Below are positions 17,417-25,822 of a stretch of 64,000 bases of DNA, one piece after another. The stretch is taken from NCBI RefSeq assembly GCF_012034175.1, contig NZ_JAATEJ010000002.1:451428-515427 (forward strand), in the 5' to 3' direction. Made by a program: the position numbers and the translations under genes. The notes under the pieces are model-generated. The model was not told where the DNA came from and did no database searches. It saw only the letters and a list, made by a program, of their open reading frames with translations. This DNA is from Actinacidiphila epipremni. Lineage in GTDB: Bacteria > Actinomycetota > Actinomycetes > Streptomycetales > Streptomycetaceae. How positions within the stretch are numbered: the first letter of the stretch is position 1; each line of letters begins with the position of its first letter.

Positions 17417-17520
17417 CTTGAGAGAAGTCGGATCGGCTTGGTCCGGGCGTTGTGACACCTGACTCTGGAGTGGGGCGAGTGGATCACAACGGATGACGGA
17501 CGAATGATGGGGGATGGATC

Positions 17521-19731
17521 GTGGCCGTTCTGGCGCGATGGTGCTTCCGGCACAAATGGCTGGTGATCGTGCTGTGGGTGGCGGCGCTGCTCGGCACGGG
17601 GGCCGCGGGCCGGATCGCCGGCGACGCGTACTCGAATGTGTTCTCGCTCCCGCACACCGAGTCCGCCAAGGTGCTCGACCTGCTGGACAAGGCCGTGCAC
17701 GACCAGTCGGGCGAGTCCGACACCGTGGTGTGGCACACCGACGCCGGCTCGGTGAAGGACCCGGCGGTCCGGGACCGGATCGCGCCGGTGCTGGACCGGA
17801 TCCGGCACCAGAAGGACGTCGGCAAGGTCGTGAGCCCGTACGACCCGGCGGGTGCCGCGCAGATCAGCAAGGACGGCAGGACGGCGTACGCGACGGTGAC
17901 GTACGACGTGCTGGGCGCCAAGCTGTCCGAGGGGCAGGTGCACGACCTGGTCGACACCGCGCACTCGGCGCGGCGGGACGGGCTGAAGGTCGAGGTGGGC
18001 GGCAACATCGTCGCCCAGATCGAGCAGCCGCCGCCGGGCCTGAGCGAGTTCGTGGGCATCGCGGCGGCTGCGGTGGTGCTCTTCCTGGCGTTCGGCTCGC
18101 TGCTGGGCATGCTGACGCCAATCGTGACGGCGCTGTTCGCGATCGGCATCTCGTCGTCGCTGATCACGCTGCTGACCCACACCATGAACGTGCCGGACTT
18201 CTCCGGGCAGTTGGCGATGCTGGTGGGCCTCGGCGTCGGCATCGACTACGCGCTGTTCATCGTCACCCGGCACCGCAAGGGCATCCTGAGCGGCAAGTCG
18301 CCCGAGGAGTCCGCGGTCACGGCCGTCAACACCTCAGGGCGTGCGGTGCTGTTCGCGGGCGGCACGGTCTGCATCGCGCTGCTGGGGATGTTCACGGTGG
18401 GCCTGAGCCTGCTGTACGGCGTGGCGATCTCCGCGGCGATGACGGTCGTGGTGTCGGTGCTGGCGGCCGTGACGCTGCTGCCGGCGCTGCTCGGGGTGTT
18501 CGGCACGAAGGTGCTCAGCCGCCGCCAGCGCCGCAGGTTCGCCGCGACCGGCCCGCAGGTGGGCGAGTCGACGGGGGCGGCGGCGCGCTGGTCGTCGTTC
18601 GTGCAGCGGCATCCGCGCTCGCTCGCCGCGCTCGCGATCGCCGTCATGGCGGTGCTGGCGATCCCGACGCTGTCGCTGCGGCTGGGCTCCTCCGACCAGG
18701 GCAACAACCCGACGTCGACGACGACCCGCAAGGCGTACGACATGCTGGCCGATGGCTTTGGTCCGGGCTTCAACGGTCCGCTGACGATCCTGGCCGAGGT
18801 GCCCGGCGGTGCGCGCGACAAGCAGGCGCTGGACGGCCTGGTCAGCACCCTCGGCCGCACCAAGGGCATCGCCTATGCCGCCGCGCTGCCGATGCAGCCG
18901 GACAGCACGGTCGCGCTGGTGCAGGCGGTGCCGACGACCTCGCCGCAGGACAAGGCGACCAGCACCCTCATCAACCACCTGCGGCAGGACGTCGTGCCGC
19001 AGGCCGAGCGCGGTACGACGATGAAGGCGTACGTCGGCGGTCCGACCGCGATCTTCAAGGACTTCTCGACCGTCCTGGGCAACAAGATGCCGATCTTCAT
19101 CGGGGTGATCATCGCGCTGGGCTTCGTGCTGCTGCTGCTCGCCTTCCGCAGCATCGTCGTGCCGCTGACGGCGGCGGTGATGAACATGGTGGCGGCGGGC
19201 GCGTCCTTCGGTGTGCTGGTCGCGACCTTCCAGTGGGCGTGGGGCGGCAGCCTGCTGGGCGCGACCCGGCAGGGGCCGATCGACGCCTTCCTGCCGGTGA
19301 TCATGCTGGCGCTGCTGTTCGGGCTGTCGATGGACTACCAGGTCTTCCTGGTCAGCCGGATGCACGAGGAGTGGGTGCACACCAAGGACAGCGCGCGGGC
19401 GGTACGGGTCGGGCTCGCCGAGACCAGCCGGGTGATCAACTCGGCGGCGGTCATCATGATCTGCGTCTTCGGCGCGTTCGCGCTCAGCGGGGTGCGGGTG
19501 CTGGGGATGTTCGGCGTCGGGCTCGCGGGCGCGGTCGCGCTGGACGCGTTCATCCTGCGGACGGTGCTGGTGCCGTCGCTGATGCACCTGTTCGGCAGGG
19601 CGAACTGGTGGCTGCCGGGCTGGCTGGACAAGCGCCTGCCGCACATGGCGGTCGAGCCGGCCGACGAGGAGGTCGCGCCCGTGCGGCCCGGCCAGGAGCC
19701 GGACCTGGCGCTCGCCTCCTCGGCGGACTGA
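17521..19731 (+). CDS. MMPL family RND-type membrane transporter
   Basis: 736 residues with about 12 predicted helices in two pseudo-repeats, each preceded by an extracytoplasmic domain. TM1 is at about residues 12-32. Landmarks are GVGIDYALFIVTRHR in the first half and FGLSMDYQVFLVSRMHEEW in the second, the Asp-Tyr pairs used for proton coupling in MmpL proteins. Members export lipids or hydrophobic metabolites. The paired TetR and two-component genes suggest an inducible export system; cargo is unknown. GTG 17521 has GGGGGA about 7 nt upstream. A strong hairpin terminator follows. Confidence 0.95.
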   Translation: MAVLARWCFRHKWLVIVLWVAALLGTGAAGRIAGDAYSNVFSLPHTESAKVLDLLDKAVHDQSGESDTVVWHTDAGSVKDPAVRDRIAPVLDRIRHQKDVGKVVSPYDPAGAAQISKDGRTAYATVTYDVLGAKLSEGQVHDLVDTAHSARRDGLKVEVGGNIVAQIEQPPPGLSEFVGIAAAAVVLFLAFGSLLGMLTPIVTALFAIGISSSLITLLTHTMNVPDFSGQLAMLVGLGVGIDYALFIVTRHRKGILSGKSPEESAVTAVNTSGRAVLFAGGTVCIALLGMFTVGLSLLYGVAISAAMTVVVSVLAAVTLLPALLGVFGTKVLSRRQRRRFAATGPQVGESTGAAARWSSFVQRHPRSLAALAIAVMAVLAIPTLSLRLGSSDQGNNPTSTTTRKAYDMLADGFGPGFNGPLTILAEVPGGARDKQALDGLVSTLGRTKGIAYAAALPMQPDSTVALVQAVPTTSPQDKATSTLINHLRQDVVPQAERGTTMKAYVGGPTAIFKDFSTVLGNKMPIFIGVIIALGFVLLLLAFRSIVVPLTAAVMNMVAAGASFGVLVATFQWAWGGSLLGATRQGPIDAFLPVIMLALLFGLSMDYQVFLVSRMHEEWVHTKDSARAVRVGLAETSRVINSAAVIMICVFGAFALSGVRVLGMFGVGLAGAVALDAFILRTVLVPSLMHLFGRANWWLPGWLDKRLPHMAVEPADEEVAPVRPGQEPDLALASSAD

Positions 19732-19756
19732 CCCCGCCGCCGCCCTCCGGTGCCCG

Positions 19757-19799
19757 ACCGGCCCGGCCCCGCTTCCTCGGGGGCCGGGCCGGTCTTTTC
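19757..19799 (+). terminator. Strong rho-independent terminator after the MMPL gene
   Basis: ACCGGCCCGGCCCC (19757-19770) pairs with GGGGCCGGGCCGGT (19780-19793), 9-nt loop, followed by CTTTTC. The classic form, 25 bp after the stop. Confidence 0.92.
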
Positions 19800-19875
19800 A
19801 TGCGTACGGAGGGCCTACAGCGGCAGGGGCGGCTGGACGGCGACCGGGTGCGCGGAAGGCTGCGCCGCGCCGGAC

Positions 19876-19881
19876 TAGGCT
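19876..19881 (+). promoter_or_regulatory. Candidate -10 for a leaderless TetR transcript
   Basis: TAGGCT ends 4 bp before GTG 19886 and 7 bp before ATG 19889, with no ribosome site present. That spacing puts the transcription start at the start codon. Confidence 0.45.
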
Positions 19882-19885
19882 CACC

Positions 19886-20752
19886 GTGATGGAGGACAAC
19901 AGCAGCCGTAACGGACCGCCCGCGCCGGGCCCGCCGCCGGCCGCCGGCGAGGGGGCCGAGGAGCTGCCCGGCGGGCGGGCGCGGCCGAAGACCGGCAAGA
20001 GCGAGCAGACCCGCGCCCTCATCCTGGACACCGCCATGCGGCTGTTCCGGGAGCGCGGGTACGACAGGACGACGATGCGGGCCATCGCGCAGGAGGCCGG
20101 CGTCTCGGTCGGGAACGCGTACTACTACTTCGAGTCCAAGGAGTTCCTGATCCAGGGCTTCTACGACCAGATGACGTACGCCCACGCGCTGGACGCCGCC
20201 GCCCGGATGGCCGGTGAGCAGGACTTCGACGTACGGCTGCGGATCGCGCTGGAGTCATGGCTGGACTGCGCCGCGGACTACCACGGGTTCGCCGCGCAGT
20301 TCTTCCGCACCGCCGCCGACCCGGACAGCTCGCTGAGCCCCTTCTCCCACGAGTCCCACCCCGCGCGGGCCACCGCGGTCGACCTCTTCCGGGATGTCCT
20401 GGCCGGCTCCGAACTCGCCCCCAAGCTCGACCCGGAGCTCGCCGACCTGCTGCCGGACCTGCTGTGGCTGCACCTGATGGTCGTCGTCCTCTACTGGGTC
20501 TTCGACCGCACCCCGGACACCGAGCGCACGCGTGAGTTCGTCCGCCGCTCGACCCCGCTGGTGGCGCGGCTCATCGCGCTGTCGCGCCACCGGGTCTTCC
20601 GGCCGATGGTGCGGGACGCCAAGGGGCTGATCCAGGACTTCATCCTGCCGACCATCGGCCGCACCGCCGTCACCCGCCCCGCCCCGGCCCCCTCCGCCGC
20701 CGAGCCCGCCGCCGCGCCCGCAGGCAAGCCCGCCCGCCGCCGCCGGGCCTGA
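19886..20752 (+). CDS. TetR/AcrR family transcriptional regulator
   Basis: 288 residues. After a Pro/Gly-rich 35-residue lead, the DNA-binding domain reads KSEQTRALILDTAMRLFRERGYDRTTM, then RAIAQEAGVSVGNAYYYFESKEFLIQGFYD (about 38-92). The ligand domain is long (LRIALESWLDCAADYHGFAAQFFRT...), followed by an Ala/Pro tail ending RRRRA. GTG 19886 is directly followed by ATG 19889, so either can serve. No Shine-Dalgarno sequence is seen and a -10-like TAGGCT sits just upstream, suggesting a leaderless message. It is convergent with the SCO4848-type gene. Target unknown. Confidence 0.92.
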   Translation: MMEDNSSRNGPPAPGPPPAAGEGAEELPGGRARPKTGKSEQTRALILDTAMRLFRERGYDRTTMRAIAQEAGVSVGNAYYYFESKEFLIQGFYDQMTYAHALDAAARMAGEQDFDVRLRIALESWLDCAADYHGFAAQFFRTAADPDSSLSPFSHESHPARATAVDLFRDVLAGSELAPKLDPELADLLPDLLWLHLMVVVLYWVFDRTPDTERTREFVRRSTPLVARLIALSRHRVFRPMVRDAKGLIQDFILPTIGRTAVTRPAPAPSAAEPAAAPAGKPARRRRA

Positions 20753-20761
20753 CCCGGGGGG

Positions 20762-21031
20762 CTACGCCTCGGGTGCGGGGGCGGTGCGCCGGCGGTGGAG
20801 GGCGCGCAGGCCGCGCAGGCCCAGGACGCCGATCGCCGTGCCGAAGACCGTCGAGACGACGGCGAGCGTCAGGTGGATCCAGAAATACGCGGTCGGCGAG
20901 GAGTGGTCCCCGTGGTGGAAGGCGAGCCCGCTGGCGTCCTTCCACAAATTTTTCACAAAGGTGGTCCAGACGATCCAGGACCAGACCCCGAAGGCGGTGA
21001 GGAACCAGGACACCGGGCGGCTGAGCTTCAT
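20762..21031 (-). CDS. SCO4848-type small membrane protein
   Basis: 89 residues with two or three hydrophobic segments: MKLSRPVSWFLTAFGVWSW at the start, then VWTTFVKNLWKDASGLAF, and YFWIHLTLAVVSTVFGTAIG-VLGLRGLR. I recognise this as the streptomycete family named after SCO4848. Function unknown. The frame is open further upstream, but MKLSRPVSW is the family start (ATG 21031). A CATACT hexamer ends 10 bp before the ATG and no ribosome site is seen. It is divergent from the D,D-carboxypeptidase gene, a neighbourhood conserved in Streptomyces as I recall. Confidence 0.88.
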   Translation of the reverse strand: MKLSRPVSWFLTAFGVWSWIVWTTFVKNLWKDASGLAFHHGDHSSPTAYFWIHLTLAVVSTVFGTAIGVLGLRGLRALHRRRTAPAPEA

Positions 21032-21188
21032 ACGTCCCAGTATGTGCGGCGCTTCCCCGTGCCCGGAAACCGCCCCCGGGCGCGCGGGAGGCCGCCGCGC
21101 GGCCCGCGGGTGGGTCATGTCACGTGGATCCCAGGGGCCCCTGGGGGGTGCGCGGACATCTTCGCCCTGTACGTTCTTGCGGGTGCCG

Positions 21189-22484
21189 ATGCCTCACACC
21201 GCACCAGCCCGTCCCCGCCTGCGCCTTCGTCCCCGCCGCTTCCGCCACCGCGTGGCGGCCGGCTTCGCGAGCCTGGCGGCAGCCGCCCTGCTGGGCGGCA
21301 CGCTCGGCGCGGGCACGGCGGCGGCCGAGCCGAAGGCGCCGCAGCCGCCCGCGCAGATGTCGACGGTCGGCGGCGACCGGCTGGGCGTGCCCGGCGACCA
21401 GGTGGACCTCTCCGGCGGCGCACCCGCGCTGCCCACGGGCCTGACCGCCCGCTCCTGGATCATCGCCGACGCCGAGACCGGCGACGTCCTCGCCTCGCAC
21501 AACGCGCACTGGCAGCTCGCCCCGGCCAGCACGCTGAAGATGCTCTTCGCCGACACCGTGCTGCCCAAGCTGCCGAGCACGCAGACGCATGTCGTCGCGC
21601 CGAGCGACCTCGCCGGGATGGGCGAGGGCAGCAGCCTGGTCGGCATACAGGAGAACCACCCGTACACCGTCAAGGACCTCTGGCTCGGGGTCTTCCTGCG
21701 CTCCGGCAACGACGCGGTGCACGTGCTGGCGGCGATGAACGGCGGCGTGCAGCAGACCGTCGCCGACATGAACGCCGAGGCCAAGGAGCTGCAGGCCGGC
21801 GACACCAACGTCGTCACGCCGGACGGCTACGACGAGCCGGGGCAGCACAGCAGCGCGTACGACCTGACGCTGTTCGCCCGTGAGGGCCTGCAGAACGCGG
21901 ACTTCCGGGCGTACTGCTCGACGGTGGTCGCGCAGTTCCCCGGCGACTACAAGAAGGACAAGGCCGGCAAGCCGACGAAGGTCCGCAGCACCTTCCAGAT
22001 CCAGAACACCGACCGCCTGCTCAGCGGCGACTACGACCTCAAGCGCTACCCCGGCATCGCGGGCGTCAAGAACGGCAACACGACGAACGCGGGCGCGACG
22101 TACACGGGTGTCGCGCAGCGCGACGGCCGTACGCTCCTGGTCACCGTCATGAACCCGGAGCCCAAGCACAACCAGGTCTACCGCGAGGCCGCGGCCCTGC
22201 TGGACTGGGGCTTCAAGGCCGCCCCGACCGCCAGGCCGGTCGGCACGCTGGTCCCGCCGCTGAGCAAGGTCAAGGCGTCGGCCCCGGCGACGCCCTCCGC
22301 GACCGCCCCGCAGAAGCACGTCGACGCCTCCGCGACCACGACCTCCTCCTCGGGCGGCATGTGGACCGCCGCGGGCATCGCCCTCGCGACCGTCCTCGTC
22401 CTCGGCGTCGTCGTGGCCGTCGTCCGCCACCGCCGCCCCCTCCCCACCGACTCCCCCCGCCCCCGCGGCCACCGCCGCCGCTGA
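21189..22484 (+). CDS. D-alanyl-D-alanine carboxypeptidase (S11 family penicillin-binding protein)
   Basis: 431 residues. The Arg-rich n-region and hydrophobic core (VAAGFASLAAAALLGGTLG), with AAAEP as the likely cleavage site, form a signal peptide. The three active-site motifs are PASTLKML (Ser114/Lys117), RSGNDAV (SxN) and GVKNGNTTNAG, where KNG stands in place of KTG. A C-terminal membrane anchor (about 395-418, MWTAAGIALATVLVLGVVVAV) ends in a basic tail. It trims terminal D-Ala from peptidoglycan stem peptides outside the cell. ATG 21189; GTG 21183 is possible. An upstream TACGTT may be the -10 of a short-leader or leaderless transcript. Confidence 0.93.
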   Translation: MPHTAPARPRLRLRPRRFRHRVAAGFASLAAAALLGGTLGAGTAAAEPKAPQPPAQMSTVGGDRLGVPGDQVDLSGGAPALPTGLTARSWIIADAETGDVLASHNAHWQLAPASTLKMLFADTVLPKLPSTQTHVVAPSDLAGMGEGSSLVGIQENHPYTVKDLWLGVFLRSGNDAVHVLAAMNGGVQQTVADMNAEAKELQAGDTNVVTPDGYDEPGQHSSAYDLTLFAREGLQNADFRAYCSTVVAQFPGDYKKDKAGKPTKVRSTFQIQNTDRLLSGDYDLKRYPGIAGVKNGNTTNAGATYTGVAQRDGRTLLVTVMNPEPKHNQVYREAAALLDWGFKAAPTARPVGTLVPPLSKVKASAPATPSATAPQKHVDASATTTSSSGGMWTAAGIALATVLVLGVVVAVVRHRRPLPTDSPRPRGHRRR

Positions 22485-22540
22485 CCCCTCCGGGGGCTGC
22501 CCTTCGTGGTCCCCGGCCCCCGGCCCGGCCCCGGTCTCCG

Positions 22541-23104
22541 CTACGGCGTGACGAGCCGGGCGACCGCGTCCACGACGAGCGCGCGGCGCTCGGCCTCGGG
22601 GACGAGGTGCAGCACGTCCTCCCCGTGCTGGTGGAACATGTTCGCCAGGGTGAGCACCAGCACGAGCACCTGGGCCGCCGGCCGGTCGCCGGCCACCGTC
22701 CCCCGGGCCTGCGCCTCCTCGATCGCCGCGACCTTCGCGCCCATCGACGCCGCCACCGCCGCGCGCTGCGCGGCCTCCCCGCGCTCCAGGTGATACCAGG
22801 TCACGAAGCGCAGCACCTCGGGGTGCCCGGCCGCCGCGTCGTGCAGCAGCCCGGCGTACTCGGGCAGCCGGTCCGCGTCGATCGGCACGGTCGCGACCGT
22901 GAGGTCGACGATGTGGTCGAAGACCGCGTCGAAAAGCTCGGCCTTGCCCTTGTGGAAGGAGTAGACCAGCCCCGGGCTGATCCCGGCGCGCTGCGCCAGC
23001 CGGTCCACCCGCGCGCCGGCCAGCCCGTACTCGGCGAACTCCGCGAGCGCGGCGTCGAGGAGCTGCTGCTTCTTGGCTTCGGGGTCCCGGATGCGCACAC
23101 CCAC
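22541..23104 (-). CDS. TetR/AcrR family regulator divergent from an SDR gene
   Basis: About 187 residues from GTG 23104. The DNA-binding domain reads VRIRDPEAKKQQLLDAALAEFAEYGLAG, then ARVDRLAQRAGISPGLVYSFHKGKAELFDAV. The C-terminal domain is helical with a WYHLERGE segment. The frame remains open to a TTG at 23164, but that extension covers the operator region and is not protein-like. Two TTCATT-type palindromes in the shared promoter are the likely binding sites, giving autoregulation and control of the SDR gene. Confidence 0.9.
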   Translation of the reverse strand: MGVRIRDPEAKKQQLLDAALAEFAEYGLAGARVDRLAQRAGISPGLVYSFHKGKAELFDAVFDHIVDLTVATVPIDADRLPEYAGLLHDAAAGHPEVLRFVTWYHLERGEAAQRAAVAASMGAKVAAIEEAQARGTVAGDRPAAQVLVLVLTLANMFHQHGEDVLHLVPEAERRALVVDAVARLVTP

Positions 23105-23144
23105 AGGGTAGTTCCGGCGGCGGGGATGCACGGCACTCGCAGAT

Positions 23145-23158
23145 AATGAACGTTCATT
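23145..23158. promoter_or_regulatory. Palindromic operator 1, TetR/SDR intergenic region
   Basis: AATGAACGTTCATT is a perfect 14-bp palindrome, followed directly by TTGACA (23158-23163). A TetR-type operator overlapping a -35 element is the natural reading. Confidence 0.75.
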
Positions 23159-23196
23159 TGACAACGGCTCCCGTCACCCTCCACCCTGGACACCGT

Positions 23197-23214
23197 AATG
23201 AATGTTCGTTCATT
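23197..23214. promoter_or_regulatory. Palindromic operator 2, TetR/SDR intergenic region
   Basis: AATGAA-TGTTCG-TTCATT, with the same half-sites as operator 1, just before the SDR ribosome site. Binding here would block the SDR transcript directly. Confidence 0.75.
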
Positions 23215-23231
23215 AACCGGAGGACGCCGCC

Positions 23232-24143
23232 ATGACCGACCGCTGGACCCCCGCCGCCATCCCCGACCAGACCGGCCGCACCGCCCTGATCACCGGCGGC
23301 AACAGCGGCATCGGCCTGGAGACCGCCCGGGTGCTCGCCGCCCACGGCGCCGGCGTCGTCCTCGCCGGCCGCAGCCCGGCCAGGCTGGAGGAGGCCGCCG
23401 CGGCGGTACGGGCCGCCGTCCCGCACGCCCGGCCGGCCACGCTCGCGCTCGACCTGTCCGACCTCGCCTCGGTCCGCGAGGCCGCCGCCCGCGTCGTCGA
23501 GACCCGGACGATCGACCTGCTGGTCAACAACGCGGGCGTGATGAACCTGCCCACCCGGCAGACCACCCGCGACGGCTTCGAGATGACGGTGGGCACCAAC
23601 CACCTCGGCCACTTCGCCTTCGACGCCCTCGTGTGGCCCGCGGTCCGCCGCTCCCCCGCAGCCCGGGTCGTCACCGTCAGCGCGATCGCCGCCCGCTGGC
23701 GCATGGGCCGGCTCGACGACCTGCTGAGCGAGCGCGGTTACCGCGCAATGGCCTCTTACGCCAAGTCCAAGCGCGCAAACGTCGTCTACACCCTGGAACT
23801 CGCCCGGCGCACCGCCGGAACCCCCGTCGAGGCCCTGGTGATCCACCCCGGCGCCGCGATGACCAACCTCCAGCAGCACAGCACGAGCGGCCTCGCCCGG
23901 CTGTTCACCCCGCTCGCCGCCCGCCTGCTCATGGGCTCGCCCGAGGGTGCCGCATGGCCGTCCCTCTACGCCGCCACCAGCCCCGACGTGCGCAGCGGCG
24001 ACTTCCTCGGGCCGGCCGGGCGCGACCAGACCTCCGGCACACCGCGGCGCGTCCGGCTTCCCAAGGACGCGGCCGACCCGGCGCAGGGGGCGCGGCTGTG
24101 GAGCGAGAGCGAGCGGTTGACCGGCGTGACCTTCACGCCGTGA
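23232..24143 (+). CDS. Short-chain dehydrogenase/reductase (retinol dehydrogenase/protochlorophyllide reductase-like)
   Basis: 303 residues. The NAD(P) motif is TALITGGNSGIGLETARVL (about 18-36). Then come LDLSDLASVR, LLVNNAGVMNLP, TNHLGHFAFDAL, VVTVSAIA and the catalytic Tyr/Lys in YAKSKRANVVYTLEL. These are hallmarks of extended SDR oxidoreductases acting on hydrophobic alcohols or ketones. Substrate unknown. GGAGG lies 8-9 nt before ATG 23232. It is under the control of two TetR-type operators, so it is probably induced by a small molecule. Confidence 0.93.
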   Translation: MTDRWTPAAIPDQTGRTALITGGNSGIGLETARVLAAHGAGVVLAGRSPARLEEAAAAVRAAVPHARPATLALDLSDLASVREAAARVVETRTIDLLVNNAGVMNLPTRQTTRDGFEMTVGTNHLGHFAFDALVWPAVRRSPAARVVTVSAIAARWRMGRLDDLLSERGYRAMASYAKSKRANVVYTLELARRTAGTPVEALVIHPGAAMTNLQQHSTSGLARLFTPLAARLLMGSPEGAAWPSLYAATSPDVRSGDFLGPAGRDQTSGTPRRVRLPKDAADPAQGARLWSESERLTGVTFTP

Positions 24144-24199
24144 GATTCACCCGCGGCCCTGGATCCGCAGCCGACTTCGAACGGCTCACTTCGGCCGGG

Positions 24200-25153
24200 T
24201 CACTTCTCCCAGCGGGTCGCGCCGCGCCGGTGCTCCTCCGGCGGGGTGTGGGGCGGCAGCGGCTCGGGGGCGTGGCGGGGGGTCACCGTCCAGGCGGCGC
24301 AGTAGAGCAGGAGCTTGGCCATGAAGTTGAACCACAGCAGCAGCGCCACGGGGGTGCCGAAGGCCCCGTAGATGTTGCGGCCGGCGACGCGTTGCAGATA
24401 GCCGCTGAGGGCGACCTTCAGGATCTCCAGGCCCACCGCGCCGATCAGCGCGGCCATCACCACCGCCTGCCGCGGCGGGTCCACGCCCGGCGTGAAGGTC
24501 AGCAGGTAGATGAGGATCAGGAAGTCCGCCGTGACGGCGAGCAGATAGCCCACGACGGTGAGCGCGACCCGCCCCCACCCCTGCTCGGCCAGGCCGATGC
24601 GGTCCGCGGTCCAGGTGACCGCGGTCGTCGCGAAGCCGGACGCGCCGAGCGAGACCAGCACGGCCAGGCCCAGGCCCACCAGGATCGCGAAGTCGTGCAG
24701 CTTGCCCTTGACGGGATTCTCGCCCGAGTCGTCCTTGCCCCACACCGCCCGCAGGCAGTCCCGCAGCGAGCTGACCCACCCGATGCCGGTGAAGAGCAGC
24801 ACGCCGGAGGCGATCAGGCCGACCGTGCCGGCGTTGTCGACCAGGCCATGGATGTCGATCTGGTCGGCGATGCCGGGGATCTGGTCGGTGAGCTTGTCCT
24901 CCAGCCTGTCCAGCTGCCGCTGCGACAGCAGCGCCGCGCCGACCGCGGCGGCCACGGTGATCAGCGGGAAGAGCGACAGGAAGCTGGTGAAGGTCATCGC
25001 GGCGGCCAGCCGCGTCCAGTGCACCTGGAGCAGGTGGTCGAAGGCGCGGTAGGCGTGGGTGCGCATGACGCGCGCGACCAGCGGTGCGACGCGTCGCTCG
25101 TACCACGGCCCGAGCCGTGGACCGATCCACGGAACCCGGGTCAGCCAGTCCAT
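24200..25153 (-). CDS. YihY/BrkB family membrane protein
   Basis: 317 residues with six hydrophobic helices. Family motifs are HLLQVHWTRLAAAMTFTSFLSLFPLI, then GVLLFTGIGWVSSLRDCLRAVWG, GRNIYGAFGTPVALLLWFNFMAKLLLYCAAW. The acidic/basic tail lies in the cytoplasm. Function of the family is not settled. It overlaps the end of the GtrA gene by 13 nt, so it is likely the last gene of the PAP2-ubiA-gtrA-yihY operon. That operon faces dprE1/dprE2, so a part in lipid-linked sugar handling is possible but unproven. Confidence 0.92.
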   Translation of the reverse strand: MDWLTRVPWIGPRLGPWYERRVAPLVARVMRTHAYRAFDHLLQVHWTRLAAAMTFTSFLSLFPLITVAAAVGAALLSQRQLDRLEDKLTDQIPGIADQIDIHGLVDNAGTVGLIASGVLLFTGIGWVSSLRDCLRAVWGKDDSGENPVKGKLHDFAILVGLGLAVLVSLGASGFATTAVTWTADRIGLAEQGWGRVALTVVGYLLAVTADFLILIYLLTFTPGVDPPRQAVVMAALIGAVGLEILKVALSGYLQRVAGRNIYGAFGTPVALLLWFNFMAKLLLYCAAWTVTPRHAPEPLPPHTPPEEHRRGATRWEK

Positions 25154-25812
25154 GTGGGTCGGTTACCCTCGTCCGCCCTGCGCACGCCGCGGGTACGCCG
25201 GGTGGCGGGCCGGAAGACCAGCGTGCGGGTGCCCCAGAAGCGCAGCGCCGTGGCCAGCGCCATGCCGACGACCCCGCCGGAGACCACGTCGGCCCGCGGG
25301 CTGGTGAGGCCGAGCATGTAGTGCGACAGCACCAGGCAGAGCAACTGCACGCCGGCACCTGCGGCGTTGACGGCGAAGAAGACGCCGTAGCGGCGGGCGC
25401 GGGGCGTGGCGACGACGCGGCGCCGGTACGTGCCCAGGGCGTTGCCGTTGTACGCCACCCCGCAGCCGGCGAGGAAGGACAGCGCCTTGGCGGTGAGCGG
25501 TCCGAGGCCGGCGTAATTGCGCAGCCAGATGAACAGCACCAGGTCCGCGGCATAGGCGGCGCCGCCGGCGAGCGCGAAGCCGGCGATCTCCGGGAGCATC
25601 GCCCGCACCCGTGGCGGCAGCCGGCGCCGCACCCGGGCGCGAAGGCGCGCGGGGAGCAGCCCGGGGAGCCGCCCGGGCAGCAGCGTGCCGCGCCGCCTGC
25701 GTCCGCGCAGCCGGCGCAATTTCCGCGGCAATGTATGCCGGTGTGCCCGCCGCGCGGCAATACGCGGCGGGCGCCGCAATGTACGCCGTCCCGGCGCGCC
25801 GGCCCCGCTCAC
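25141..25812 (-). CDS. GtrA family membrane protein (Rv3789-like)
   Basis: Up to 223 residues. The conserved part, about residues 72-205, has four helices: PEIAGFALAGGAAYAADLVL, then LTAKALSFLAGCGVAYNGN, FFAVNAAGAGVQLLCLVL and VVGMALATALRFWGTRTLVF. It resembles Rv3789, which in mycobacteria lies beside dprE1/dprE2 and has been proposed to move decaprenyl-phospho-arabinose or support arabinosyltransferases. GTG 25812 has GGTGAGGG upstream; its first 70 residues are an Arg-rich low-complexity stretch. ATG 25599 would give a family-length protein but lacks a ribosome site. It lies 10 bp after the ubiA-like gene. Confidence 0.85.
   Translation of the reverse strand: MSGAGAPGRRTLRRPPRIAARRAHRHTLPRKLRRLRGRRRRGTLLPGRLPGLLPARLRARVRRRLPPRVRAMLPEIAGFALAGGAAYAADLVLFIWLRNYAGLGPLTAKALSFLAGCGVAYNGNALGTYRRRVVATPRARRYGVFFAVNAAGAGVQLLCLVLSHYMLGLTSPRADVVSGGVVGMALATALRFWGTRTLVFRPATRRTRGVRRADEGNRPTWTG
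25724..25788. repeat. Interspersed CGGCAATGTATGCCG-type repeats
   Basis: Three related copies around a GCAAT core (about 25724-25740, 25752-25767 and 25772-25788), the first and last ending in TATGCCG or TACGCCG. They sit in the Arg-rich 5' part of the GtrA frame or, if the later start is used, in the leader between ubiA and gtrA. Confidence 0.5.
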
Positions 25813-25822
25813 CCGGCGGCCC

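Noticed and set aside
17514..19889. A 791-codon frame overlapping the MMPL gene
   Set aside because: Same strand, other frame; only the MMPL frame shows transporter motifs and helices.
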